From assembly GCA_905178155.1 (NCBI GenBank), contig CAJINV010000001.1, positions 6,605,860 through 6,669,859 on the forward strand: 64,000 nt of DNA, given 5' to 3'. The notes beneath the pieces are model-generated. The model worked only from the letters and a program-made list of their open reading frames with translations, was not told the origin of the DNA and made no database searches. How positions within the stretch are numbered: the stretch's first letter is position 1; every line of letters starts with the position of its first letter. Origin of the DNA: Amoebophrya sp. A120 (lineage: Eukaryota; Sar; Dinophyceae; Syndiniales; Amoebophryaceae). Positions 1 to 10,954 of the stretch are shown here, in pieces. The translations under genes were made by a program, and so were the position numbers.

Positions 1-320
1 ACTGCGTACGCCTGAGGGGCGCAAGAGAATCGTGAAATTTCAGAACACAGACTGCAATCGGATGGCGCATTCATCTAGCGAAAGCGACTGCGACTTTCTT
101 GGTTGGCTTCTACATAGAAATTGTGACGTCGCAAACATTTTTCCGTGTCGGGTAGTGTAGCTCTATTCGCTCCTCGTCTTCGGCGGTTGTTCGTTTTTTC
201 GAATTCATTGTTCTCGTTTGCTTGGCAAGGCACGGACAGAAACGAAACGCAATTTATGCATTGCACCACTCTCCTCGCGGTCTTTCAAGATCGATCTTCG
301 ATCTTGTCCTACGAGCGTTT

Positions 321-3300
321 CTATCCCGGCACCCCAGCGGCGGTGAGAATCCGCTTTGCGGCGGGAGACTGGGTTCGATAGCGCTGCAGGAAGGACACGA
401 GGCGTTCGGGAAGCTGCTCAGCGACGAGTCGGGGGATGCGGATACTGGCCCGGTCGTTGACTCCCGCCTCGCGGCGCAGCAGCAGGTCCGCGGCCCGCAC
501 GATCTTGTCGGCACTGTCCTTCAAAAATTGCAGTTCGTCGCTGGGAGGCAGGCCGTCGCTCGTTGTGGCAGACACGATAAACCTAGCGATTTTCTGAAAC
601 TGACGGCTCAGTTCGGGCACGGAGGGTGGCAGGGCATCTACGGAATCCATTTGCTGCTTCTGCGCGAGCCGAAGCAGTGTGGGCGAGAGGATGCGGCTCA
701 GAAAAAAGGCTCCGGTCACGGAAACTGGGTCCAGGTCGAAGTGTTCCGTACTGGCCTGAACGTATTGATAGTTTTCATAGCCTTGTAAAATCTAAATCGC
801 ATTCTTTCAGCTGCTTCAGGTCTCGTTCTAATGATTCAATACACAGAAAAGGTTTTTCTTCTCGAGGCTGCAGAGAAAGGCAACTCTTTATCTTTGTACC
901 TGAAAGATTCTTTGCAGTAGGATTACGAACGGCGCCGGGAGGTCAAGCGGCCGAGAAAGTATCGAGTCCAAGTATTCGCTGAGCGCCGCAAACATACCCC
1001 CTGACCCGCCATCCAATCCTTCGGCACGCTGCAAAAGCAATATCAGGTCGGGCTCCAACGCCATTAGTTCCGACCTGAGAGATTTCAAATTGGGATGAGC
1101 TCCTAGAGACGTAGACAATCGCTGCACACAAAGAAAAAAAAACAAAAGTGCTACAGCTACTGCAACAACGATACTTAGGAAAGGAAATACCCAGCCAGCT
1201 TCACCATAGCGGACGTGAGGGCTGCGAGAACGCTTCGGGTGCTGAACAGCGTTGCCACAGACCCCTGTGCCTGCTTCATGTCGTCATTGAGTGCGGCCTG
1301 CAGAAAGCCCGTGGCAGATCCGTCCTCTCGGGCGTTCAAGAGCTGCAGTACCGCAATGTCCACACCGGTGCGTTCGCGCGCCGGAAGTTCTCGCAGGAAC
1401 TGCAGAGTGTCGGAGTACTGCGAAGATCTTCCCCCAGCCGACCTTAGCGAATCCACCAGTTTGGCCGCGTCGACCTCAGCTGCGGTGCTGACAGGAACCC
1501 GATCGGCGGTTCGCTGCCTCGCAGCGCGACCACTGGCCGAAGCCAAATCAGGATCGTGGCGTGAGGAGGATGCGCCGGATTGACCCGTCAATAACGGACC
1601 ACCTTCCTCACGATCGACACTGCCGTCGGGCGAAAAACCAGGGGTTCCGCGCCCAGTCGGGGACGGCCGGTTGCGAAACGACGAATCGCCGCCCAGGGTC
1701 GCCGCGCCCCGCTGCGCCGCCTGCACGATCGGCCCGAAGGCACTGCGAGCGCTGCCGAGGTCGCTGCGGCTGCGCGGACTCGTGGTATCCAAAAGTGCGG
1801 GTTGCTGTTCATCGTCCCGCGGGTAGTATTGCGACGTGGTTTCCTCGTCTTGAAGATAATTCGCTTGCACAAGCGGGCTTGCGCGCGTCGGCGGACTTCG
1901 GTCGCGCTCCTGCTCGGTAGTAGGCTGGCGCACTGAGAACTGGTACTGTTCTGCGGTTTTGGAGACGCTGCCACCCCCGTCGCGCACCGGCAGATCCTGC
2001 CAGCCATCCGCCCCAGTGCGCTCGGACATTGGCGGGATGCTGCGGGGCGACACGGAGCGACCGCTCCGGTTCGTCGGCGTCGGAGAAAGCGGTCCCGGGG
2101 GCGTCGCGCTCGTCCCCACAGCTGTCGTCACCACGTCAAGATTTCCCTCGATGATGATGTCATCGTACAAAAAGCTCGGGAACCGCGCCGCGTCCATTTT
2201 CGTGTGCTGCGTGGAGAGTGCGAGAAACTGATTCATCAGCAGTTTGTGCCTCCGTGTCGCCTTCAAAAACTCGACCGGCGGGAGTGCCATCCGGGCGTGC
2301 GCGTAAAACGCGTCTCCCCATTCTTAGCACGGGGCCACCTCGTACTTTTAGAGTTTTCAAAAAGACCGGAGCACGAGTTCAAAACCGAGTTCATTACGAG
2401 TTTAATCCGAGTTCAATAATTTGCCCATTGTCAGTTGACCTAAAAAAGGGCGCAGGTCAATTGACTTTTGACGATTTCCAGGCAAAGTCAATTGACTCTT
2501 CATTTTCGTTTTATGAGAAGCCAGTTGACTTCTGAGAGCTTTTGCCAGAAAAGTCAACTGGCTTCTGCAAAAAAATTGGGCACATCCTTCAAATTTTTGC
2601 TGTCTGTTTGCGAAATGAGCCGAATTCAGGAAAAGACATTTGACTTTTTTTGAAATTAGCATAAAGTCAATTGACTTTTTTTGATGCAAATTCCGCACAA
2701 AGTCATTTGAGTTATTGCAAACCACGCAAAGCCAGCTGACTTTCGACAGAAACGCTGGCTCTTTGCGATTTTGCAACAGGTCAAATGACTTTGCGAGAAA
2801 TATAGGATTTTGTGTGCGTTCGTTTTGAACTCGCACTGAACTCATCTTTGAAGTCTTTTTGAAGTTTTTTCGAAGTACGAGGTGGCCGGATGCTAACCAT
2901 TCGAACAGTAGCAGCTGCGCGAGCAGCTCCCGCCGCAGACTCTGTAGGTACTGCAACTTCTTTTCCTGAATGTTGTGGATGGTCTGGACGCTCTGCCTCA
3001 ACACGGACTCCACACGGCGCTGGATTCCGTCGTAACTGAGGTGGATCTTCGTCAATTGGTCGTGCCGAATTTGCAACCTCTCGTAAAGAATTTTGCGGCT
3101 CTCCGCCGCGTTCGCTCCCGGCCCGGCAAGAACGTCGGAGTTGTTGATCAGCAGATTGGTGTTGCTGGACGTCGAAACTGCGGATGCAGTTCCAGCTGTT
3201 TTGTTTGTCATGAGCCCTTGCATCGCCATTTTGAACGCGTCCAGTGTGCTGACCAGCGGGTTGTCGGCCATTTCGGGGCTGGAGTGGGAACCGATGAGGA

Positions 3301-4540
3301 TGCAGTGGGAGCACAGAAGTTGCGAGGTCTTCAGACACACCGCCTCGTAACGCTCCCGCGGGTGTATTGTGCACATACCGAATTGGTAGGGGGAGTGTTC
3401 GATCCCCACCCGTCGATGCTTTTGCAACAACGGGTCTTGCCGGTGGTGCGCGTCGTCACAGGTTTCGCAGAAATGCGCCCGATCATTCAGACAATACACC
3501 GTCGCTAATTCTTCATCGCACACTTCGCAGATGAAGGGCGGCGTTCGTACTGGAATGCCGGTAAATTCCACCTCCAGTAACGCGATCGGATACACCTGCT
3601 GCGTCGCCTGCACGGTGTAGCGAAAGCCAAATTCATCCGCTGCAGCGACATTCTTGCCGCCATCACTCCCGCCCGGAGACGCGCTTCTAGACCACGCAGC
3701 ACGTCTTGCAGAAGTAGCTTTGCTGCGGTAGCCACCGAGAATGGTTTCGTCCTCGTCCTCGATGGTTCGACCTAAAGCCCCGAGCGCCCCGCCGGATTTC
3801 TCCGTGTTTCTTTCACACACTGAATCGTATCCGGGCGGGCACGGAGTCGCGTTCTGTGTCAGAAGTCCTCCACCGGCATGATCATCTTGCAGTCTATTTG
3901 TAATCGGTGATCCGGATAGTACACCACTTCGGTTCTTTGACCCCACTGCAGCTGCTGTTGAAAACAATCGCTTTTCCTCGTCGTTAATTCCGGGCGAGTA
4001 TGTTCTCCCCAATGCCACATGCACCAGCACGAACGCATGCCGTTTCGCTGCGGACCTGTCTTTCAGGTCCACGCTTCCAAAACTGAACTGGACCGCGTCG
4101 GGGTCGAAGCGAAAGTGTGCGGTGTCGGCGAAGTCCTGCGCGGTGGGCATGTCGGGCCGCAGCTCCTGTAGCGGCACCCAACACCCCACGACGGGCCCAG
4201 CGAAGAATTCCCGCGCGTACCGGTGAAAGACGGTCTGCTGAGCGGGCCCGCCGAGGCTCCATGCGCGCGCCGCGTGCAGCTCGCCGGTGCCTAGACACAC
4301 CTGCAGCCAGTACTCCCACGCCTGCGCCGTTGGGTCGCCAACGGCAATTTCTCTGGCGTCCAACCGGTATCCCTCCAGCAACTCGCGGCGCCGGGACGAG
4401 GTTGCGCCTCCAGCTTTGCTCGCGACTTGTTGGGTAGAGACATCCTCGTCGTTTTTCTGATTGTTCCCGAAACCCCTTTGTGCTGCGCCGCGCGCGCTAG
4501 CTTTGCCCTCGGCTGCGCGTGCGGGGGGAGAATTAAGCAT
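321..4540 (-). CDS. Tandem B-box, coiled-coil and RasGAP-like domain protein
   Basis: Predicted exons are 4540-2897, 2323-1205, 1121-900 and 755-321 (about 1,137 residues). The first junction removes an introner and the others are GT-AG introns (GTGAAG/GTGCAG, GTACAA/TTCAG); all junctions keep frame. Around residues 335-430 two B-box zinc fingers are visible: CEVC...CLNDRAHFCETC, then CTIH...CLKTSQLLCSHC. A coiled coil follows (about 480-545), as in TRIM proteins, but no RING is seen. A Ser/Pro-rich linker leads to a C-terminal region resembling RasGAP: TLFSTRSVLAAL (finger-loop region) and VTGAFFLSRILSPTL (compare the SGFxFLRFxxPAxLSP block). The family stimulates GTP hydrolysis by Ras-type GTPases through an arginine finger; here the usual LFR is LFS, with Arg two residues later. 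The start is the first in-frame ATG; the frame stays open upstream to at least 4585, so an earlier exon is possible. B-box is confident, RasGAP moderate. Confidence 0.7.
2324..2896. mobile_element. Introner 1 (573 bp), TIR family I, palindrome-rich interior
   Basis: Lies inside the B-box/RasGAP gene. It is flanked by identical 6-bp copies CCATTC (2318-2323 and 2897-2902, plus strand). The ends are inverted repeats of about 24 bp: TTAGCA, a 3-bp mismatch, then GGCCACCTCGTACTT. Removing the element and one TSD copy joins LLLFEW to GDAFYAHARMALPPVEF in frame. The interior carries about ten degenerate copies of the palindrome GTCAATTGAC between 2430 and 2789. It is the only introner here ending TTA...TAA rather than TAT...ATA. 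Confidence 0.85.
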
Positions 4541-5536
4541 CTTGATCTTCGTCGTATCGTCGTCGATGCGACCATGCAATGACACACAAGGCGGTCCTCC
4601 CCGATTTCAACATAGTGATCGAGTTCGAGAGGGATTCCGTTATACGTGACGAAACGGCATGCGCAGCTCAACAACACTTTCACATGTAGAATGAACCACG
4701 ATCAAACAGAAACGAAGGCGCAGAAGGTACAGATTTGTAAAATGTTCTAGTTCTTTTGAAAAAACCGGGCTGAAGAAGATTGGCTGTAGCGGCAAGATGT
4801 ATCGATGAATCGACTGCAACCATCAAAGTCAGCAGTGAAGCTGTTAGTGCTGGAAGAAAGACAAACGACTTTAGCGATTGTACGACCTCACCTGGAAATT
4901 GTTCAAAAGAATTAATTCGAGGCACAAAATTTTCGATATGAGATTTCGCGAAAAGTTACGATGACGATTACGACCTGACCTGCCTGTGAAGCAACGCCAA
5001 GATGAAGATCGCGATGCAAAACCGAATAATAATTTATAAAGCGAAACCGGCACGACGAATTACAACGATAAAGCGAGGTGCGACTTCGATCTCATGTTCC
5101 TCGATAAACCACGACAATCTCCAGGTCTACGTACATTCCGTTTCCGTTTCCGAGTTGTATTACGTTACATCACATAAGTAAAACTGATAATGACTACGGA
5201 ATTGCATTCAAATTGTGCTGTGATAGTGATCAGTTCGTGCAACAGAACGCGACAGCCATGGTCGAAATGTCCATCATGTGTTTCTAGTTTCTTTTCTTGA
5301 ATGGCTACCGCTGGCCTCCGGTTGTTCGAAAGCAAATTCAATTTGAAGAGGAGTCTTCGTTCGTTCGCGCTCCTCCAAAAAGATACTGTCCTCTTAATCG
5401 AGGAGTTCGTCATATTGAGGCACAAGTAAGGAAGTGCCATACTTAAACTAAAAGTGCCTGGATCGCTTCGGGCTCACGAGCTTTCAGAAGCAATCGGGAC
5501 ACCTCGGTGACAATGTCAATGGCACTGCTATTGCAT
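4541..5536. other. Intergenic region between B-box/RasGAP gene and ABC transporter 1
   Basis: About 1 kb with no supported gene. The first ~45 bases remain open in the downstream gene's frame and may be 5' coding sequence. No tRNA, TIR element or tandem repeat was recognised. It must hold the 3' end of the transporter transcript and the 5' region of the B-box gene. Confidence 0.5.
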
Positions 5537-8500
5537 TTACTTCAACTTCTCCTCAACTACTGAATACGATGGTGCCGCGAAATTTGCAGTACGCCGCAGC
5601 GCCGCAGCTGTTTCTGGGCCGTAGCTATCTAACATGTAATTCAAATGAGAGTCGCTGTTTTTTATCAACTCCCAAGGTGCGCCGTCCTCGGCCACTCTTC
5701 CGTCGGACATAACCAATATCCGATCGAAGTCGATGATAGTCTGCAGTCGATGCGCCACCGTGATCAGAGTGCAATCGTGAAACTTCCGGCGCACCAGACC
5801 CTGTACAAGCCGATCGGTGTGGTTGTCAATGTTAGCCGTGGGCTCGTCCATAACGACGATCGGCCGCTTTTTCAGAAGCGCGCGGGCAATCGCGAGCAAC
5901 TGCTGCTGTCCGGCTGATAGACCCAGTCGGTTCGTGTTTGCGCGAGGCTGCTGACGATTGGTTGGGGACGTCGGGGGCGATGCAGATGCTGATGCTTGCA
6001 CAGGAGACTGTTCTTTTCCGTTCGTCGACGCAGCTGGAGAGGCGGGAGGTAGGCTGGGCGAGTCCGACCCTGCTTTCAACCTGGACTTTGACGAGGTGGC
6101 ACCCTTTTCAACACCTCCGAGATCTTTACTCACCCCGTCCTTCGAGCTGACGCGCATGTGCAGCAGCTCCGGCACTTGGTCGGATCCAAAACTCAAACTT
6201 TCGTGCAGACCGACTTCCTCCAGGATCCGAATCAGTTCCTCTTCTTCGTGCTCCCCGAAAGGGTCGAGATTGTTCGCGAGCGTACCCTCCAGTAACAGCG
6301 TCTGCTGAGGAATCACGGTGATTTGCCGCCGCAATTGCTGCAGCCCCATGGAATACGTGTCAATGCCGTCGATTTTGATGTACCCAGAAGGGGAGGATTT
6401 TTCATCACCAACACCTGCCGAGCATTCTATTTCCACCAAACGGAACAAGGCAACGAGCAAGCTGCTCTTCCCCGCCCCTGTGCGTCCGATGATGCCAGTC
6501 TTTGTCCCTTTTAGAAATTTCACGTTGACGCCCTGCAAGCTAAGCGGCAGGTGGGGACGGTAGCGGAGGCAAACGTCGGAAAACTCGATGTGAACTTGCC
6601 GGACACCTCCAGTGGGCGCTGCTGCGACAAGCTGGTTCATATCTGCGACCGGAGCAGGATTTTTTCCGGCCACCACAACACCTGCGCCTGTGTACCAAGG
6701 CGGATCTTGGGGCACGAACTCCTTATCCTGCAGCTCCAGCACCCGTTCGAGACTCACCATCATGTTCAGCGTGTAGCAGATGATGAGTACCAGCAGCGAG
6801 AAGAAGTAGGGGAGCACAAAGGAGTAGGACAGCGCGATGCCCACCTCGCCCGGCTCGAAGTCGTTGCGCAGACTCAGCATCAGGATGGCCGCCGCAATGC
6901 TGATGGCGTAGGCGGCCAAGCTAGCCCAGAGGAATCCCGCGTGGGTGACGGTCTCCGCAAAATAGCGGTAGCGAAGGTATTCCGACAAAAATTCTGCCAT
7001 GCGGGTTTGAAAAAACTTTTGCAACTGCATCGAATGGATGACTTCCCGGCCGGTATTGCCGGACTCCTCCAACATCGTCATCACTGGGCCGAAGGACTGG
7101 TTGGTTAGGCGCTTCGACTCCATAGAGAGTAACGCCACCCGCTTTATGATCAAGTAGAAAGTCGCCAGCGAGACGACCAAGACCGGGATCACAATCGGCA
7201 CCACGATGGCGATGACAACGACTAGTGCCGTGACCGCAAAGAAGAAATGGGCGGAGTCGTCCAAAAAAAGCAGTAGAAAATGGTCCACGGCACTGAGATC
7301 AGCGCCGAAACGGGAGAGAATGCGGCCGGACGGGGTCTGCTCGAACCAAGTCCACCGTGCGTGCATGACTGTGGTCGCGGCGTCGTTGTGCAACTGTTTG
7401 CAGGCGCGGTTCATGGCTACCGCGTTGAACAGAGACAAGGCGAATAGGCCGCACAAGTGGGTTAGGGTTAGGCCTACGTAAACCAAAATACGCTCTGTTT
7501 GGGAGTACTTGGAATTATCGTTTTCGTTCTCGCTGGACGTGACCCAGTCGGCCAGCCACAGGTCGGTCAATGCCATGGCTGTGTAGCAACACAGTGCGAT
7601 CGAGACCACCTTCGTCAGGTACGTGTACCGCCCGAGGCTGTTGAAAAACGGCCGCAATGTCTGCGCCGTGGAAATGCGGCCCGTCTGCGCCATCTCCTTT
7701 GCAAAAACGTCGCTTTTAGTCGACCTTGTCACTGTCAGATCTTGTTTGGACGATGGGGGGTCGCCATCTTTAGAGGAGCAATCCGCAGCTTTTTTCTTTG
7801 CTGCAGAAGCATCTGCTGGGTCTTGCTTTTGCGTTGCCTTTATCTCAAAGTCAATCTCCTCTGCAACCAGCGCAGCGTCCGTTTCCGCGGGTCCTGAAGA
7901 TGAGCACAGGCCAATTTCGGGATTCGCATCCTTTTCATCTTCTGCTGTGTTTTCGGAGTAAAAGCGCCTGAGTCCGGCGCTACCCCCTTCGTCCTTTCGC
8001 AGCAACTCCGCTAGCGTTCCTTGTGCACTGATCTGCCCCTTCTCAACAAACAACACATAGTCACACCTGGGGAGAAAGTGCAGCTGATTCAGGGCGATTA
8101 TCACGGTCTGCCCAGAAAGACGTTTTGCGAAGACGTTGTCGAAGATCGCATTTGCGACGTGCCCGTCGACAGCTGATAGGGCGTCGTCGATGACCAACAA
8201 ATCTGGGTCACCATAGACAGCTCGCGCGAGCGCCAACCTTTGCTGCTGGCCTCCCGATAGCGTGGTACCTCTTTCCCCAATTTCCGTCTCCCAATTCCAC
8301 GCACCACGCTCCATATCATCAACCAGTTGGCTTTTCCGAACGGCCTCGTTGAGAAGGGCGCTCGCTTGCTCTCCTTGCTCATCCGGGTCACACCGACCCA
8401 TCGAAATGTTGTCGCGAATGGTACCGGATAAAACAAAGGGCTTTTGAGGCACGTAGCCAATGTGTGAACTCAGTGGCTGTGCGTTTGCTGTTGCTTGCAC

Positions 8501-10318
8501 TTCGTCCTCCTTCCTTTTCCATTTGTACTGAACTTTTCCTTTTCTCTTCACCATGCTACCGAGGAGGGACAGCAGCAAACTCGTTTTTCCGCAGCCAATG
8601 CTACCAACGACCGCAACCAGGTCACCTCTTCTCACTGCGAAATTCAGATTGCGAAGCAGAAACGCAGAATGGTTGCTGGCTCCGTTTTCTCCTCCTGCAA
8701 CAGGCGTTTCCACCAGAGTCGAGTTCAATTGTTTTCCAGGGCTGCTCTCCTCTTCGAGTTTGGCTGCATCCTCGGGCCTTTCTGGAGTCCAGGCAAAGGA
8801 CGCATCGACAACTTGCAGAAGTAGGTCCTCGCTGGCAGCGTCAGCGAGGTGCGCTCTAGTCGAATCTTGAACTTCACTTTGCGTTCCTTGGGATCGCTTC
8901 TTCATCCCCTGCTGCTCCGCCGTACCATCATCCGCAGCGAACACCGCTTCGTACTTTTGAAAGTTTTCCTGGTCAGGACTTTGGTGCAGATAGCTTTCCA
9001 GCCGCTGGATCACAACTTTCCACGTGAAAATCGCGTTGACGCAAATGGGCAAGGTGATCATAGGCAGCCGCAAACTCAAGAACGTCGTGATCGTGGCAAA
9101 GACGTTGGCCGCCGTCAACCGGTCTCCGCGCAGGGCCATGAAGACGAACGTGGCGCACGCCGCCATGGCAGGCGAATTCCGGCCCAGACTGATGCACATG
9201 ATTTGGTAGGCCCGGTGCCGGAGAATCTCCCGCAGTTCGCGCTTCCGTTTGTCGAACAGGAGCTGCAAGTAGTTTTCCTCCCAGGTAAGGTATTTGACCT
9301 GCTGGATCCCCGACACCATCTCGCGCATCGTTCCCAGCCGCCCGTCCGCGATCGCAGTTTCTTTCTTGATGATCGGCGCCATGACTTCGCGCGAAACGAA
9401 AGTAGAGAACACGATGTACCCCGCCATGAACCCGACGCCAACCAGCGCGGGCGCGCCCACGAAGTAGACTAAGCCAACCAGTCCACTGGCGATTCCCACC
9501 AGACTGGCGGCAAAGCCGTAAACACCGATCCGCAAGTCGTCGCACACACGCAGGAGGTCGTTGCCGATCAGTGTCAGCTCGTTGGTGCCCGTTGCAGTCG
9601 TGTTGGGCTTCGGTTTTTTTGCGGTTGATGTAGGACTAGGACTTTTATTTATTTTTCCGCTGTTACGGGTCCTTCGCATCACTTTCAAGTGCACAACCGG
9701 AATGATCCAAGCAAGCAAACCACGAACGAAATCCGCGCAAACCAGCTGCCGCAAACGGATGATCAGAATCCCCTCGGCGACCAGAATGAAGGCGAAAACA
9801 AACAGAAGGATGACCAACTCGCTTGTCTCCGTCGCTTCATCCATGGAGGCATCCACAACAAGCTTCAGAAGAACCGGGCGCGCTAGGTTGGTGAGTACCC
9901 CCTGTACGAAGGACAACGCGAGCACGACTAGGAGTGTCTTCCTGCCTTGGAACCATATTTCGTTCCACAGACCCCAGGGTTTGGCTGTCGCAGCTGGAGC
10001 GGTGGTCATCTTCTCGCCGACCTGCGAGCTGCTTCTTTCGAGCTTGGCCAAAATCTCATCCGCAAGGAAAGGCGCAGGTGGTGCAGTAGGTGATTTAGAG
10101 CCCGGGCTAGCGCCAGAATGAGAAGATCCGGGTCCATTCACAATCGAATCCGCGGAAAACTGTCGGAACTTCGGAATATCCGTTACCAGCCGCTCCGGGT
10201 CATTCGTCAGTGATAGAAAAGGCAGGATCCAAGCGAACGTCAGACTAGAGAAAAAACCTGGCTCGGGGACCTCGGTGGTGCGCGAGGAAGCGCCCGGCTT
10301 GCCGGCGTCTTCGCTCAT
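5537..10318 (-). CDS. ABC transporter, ABCC (MRP)-type full transporter, copy 1
   Basis: Single-exon gene of 1,593 residues starting at ATG. ABCC proteins export conjugates and organic anions using ATP. The layout is TMD1-NBD1-TMD2-NBD2. NBD1 has Walker A GSIGCGKTS (about residue 573), signature LSGGQQQ (about 690) and Walker B LLVIDDALSAVD, where the second D replaces the catalytic Glu as is usual in ABCC NBD1. NBD2 has GRTGAGKSS (about 1276), signature LSAGQQQ and Walker B VVMDEPTANID with its Glu. A Ser/Pro-rich insertion of roughly 70 residues lies between the EGTLANNLDPFGEHEEEE region and the NBD2 signature. The next gene upstream (10955-16169) is a close paralogue, so this is a tandem duplication. 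This copy has no intron, including at both positions where its paralogue carries introners. Substrate cannot be inferred. Confidence 0.93.
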   Translation of the reverse strand: MSEDAGKPGASSRTTEVPEPGFFSSLTFAWILPFLSLTNDPERLVTDIPKFRQFSADSIVNGPGSSHSGASPGSKSPTAPPAPFLADEILAKLERSSSQVGEKMTTAPAATAKPWGLWNEIWFQGRKTLLVVLALSFVQGVLTNLARPVLLKLVVDASMDEATETSELVILLFVFAFILVAEGILIIRLRQLVCADFVRGLLAWIIPVVHLKVMRRTRNSGKINKSPSPTSTAKKPKPNTTATGTNELTLIGNDLLRVCDDLRIGVYGFAASLVGIASGLVGLVYFVGAPALVGVGFMAGYIVFSTFVSREVMAPIIKKETAIADGRLGTMREMVSGIQQVKYLTWEENYLQLLFDKRKRELREILRHRAYQIMCISLGRNSPAMAACATFVFMALRGDRLTAANVFATITTFLSLRLPMITLPICVNAIFTWKVVIQRLESYLHQSPDQENFQKYEAVFAADDGTAEQQGMKKRSQGTQSEVQDSTRAHLADAASEDLLLQVVDASFAWTPERPEDAAKLEEESSPGKQLNSTLVETPVAGGENGASNHSAFLLRNLNFAVRRGDLVAVVGSIGCGKTSLLLSLLGSMVKRKGKVQYKWKRKEDEVQATANAQPLSSHIGYVPQKPFVLSGTIRDNISMGRCDPDEQGEQASALLNEAVRKSQLVDDMERGAWNWETEIGERGTTLSGGQQQRLALARAVYGDPDLLVIDDALSAVDGHVANAIFDNVFAKRLSGQTVIIALNQLHFLPRCDYVLFVEKGQISAQGTLAELLRKDEGGSAGLRRFYSENTAEDEKDANPEIGLCSSSGPAETDAALVAEEIDFEIKATQKQDPADASAAKKKAADCSSKDGDPPSSKQDLTVTRSTKSDVFAKEMAQTGRISTAQTLRPFFNSLGRYTYLTKVVSIALCCYTAMALTDLWLADWVTSSENENDNSKYSQTERILVYVGLTLTHLCGLFALSLFNAVAMNRACKQLHNDAATTVMHARWTWFEQTPSGRILSRFGADLSAVDHFLLLFLDDSAHFFFAVTALVVVIAIVVPIVIPVLVVSLATFYLIIKRVALLSMESKRLTNQSFGPVMTMLEESGNTGREVIHSMQLQKFFQTRMAEFLSEYLRYRYFAETVTHAGFLWASLAAYAISIAAAILMLSLRNDFEPGEVGIALSYSFVLPYFFSLLVLIICYTLNMMVSLERVLELQDKEFVPQDPPWYTGAGVVVAGKNPAPVADMNQLVAAAPTGGVRQVHIEFSDVCLRYRPHLPLSLQGVNVKFLKGTKTGIIGRTGAGKSSLLVALFRLVEIECSAGVGDEKSSPSGYIKIDGIDTYSMGLQQLRRQITVIPQQTLLLEGTLANNLDPFGEHEEEELIRILEEVGLHESLSFGSDQVPELLHMRVSSKDGVSKDLGGVEKGATSSKSRLKAGSDSPSLPPASPAASTNGKEQSPVQASASASPPTSPTNRQQPRANTNRLGLSAGQQQLLAIARALLKKRPIVVMDEPTANIDNHTDRLVQGLVRRKFHDCTLITVAHRLQTIIDFDRILVMSDGRVAEDGAPWELIKNSDSHLNYMLDSYGPETAAALRRTANFAAPSYSVVEEKLK

Positions 10319-10954
10319 TTTTTTTTTTGCTGTGGTATGGCTTCACCACTTACATATTTCGTCTTGGTCGACGTTTTCTTTAAATGCTAGATTTACTACA
10401 TGCTGTACTGTCAATATCGCCAACACGTCCCGTACACAGACACGTATGACTACGCAGCCGGTGGGAGAAAAATTGCAACACCGATGAGAAATTACCATCT
10501 CTTCAGACTTCCAAAGCGAAACCAACACCACGACTACATTTGAGATTTTCGTATGTAGGTTCCATGATCTTTCAAGACCATGAGTACGATTTTTGGCTTA
10601 GGCTTTGGGTTACGATAGCGATAGCGGAGAAAGAGCGGAACAAACAGCGATAACGGGAAAGAACAAAACGAACCAATACCAGAAGCATCGAAGTGAATAC
10701 TTGGCGGCAAGGGCGTTTGAGATGAACAGCCACTACCAGAGAACAAAGCCGAAACAGCACCGGGAGGCATCGGCTACGGAGAAAACATCAACTCAACCTG
10801 TGCGATCCTGGAGAAATCGTTTTCACTTTCGTATTAATTTTGAAGAGGAACTTCTGATTTCCTCCAAAGTAAAGTGCAATCGTTTTCGTCCGCAGTAAGT
10901 TCATTCGTCACCCGGAGAAACAGATCTTGCAGGTGTATCAAACTGTACAAGTTT
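10319..10954. other. Intergenic region between the two ABC transporter genes
   Basis: 636 bp without a supported gene. A T-tract lies directly upstream of the copy-1 ATG. Nothing else recognised; no sign of a truncated third transporter copy. Confidence 0.5.

Noticed and set aside
366-380. GGTTCGA words resembling a tRNA B-box (also near 3773 and 28768-28805)
   Set aside because: They lie in coding exons and no matching A-box or cloverleaf could be seen around them.
222-788. Plus-strand open frame of 188 codons
   Set aside because: Antisense shadow of the C-terminal exon of the B-box/RasGAP gene; Pro/Arg-rich composition and no family features. The same applies to the other plus-strand frames opposite ABC, TPS, PKD2 and ATPase exons.
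2430-2789. Spaced repeats considered as a CRISPR array
   Set aside because: Units are short (~10 bp), degenerate and irregularly spaced, in a eukaryotic intron-like element; not a CRISPR.
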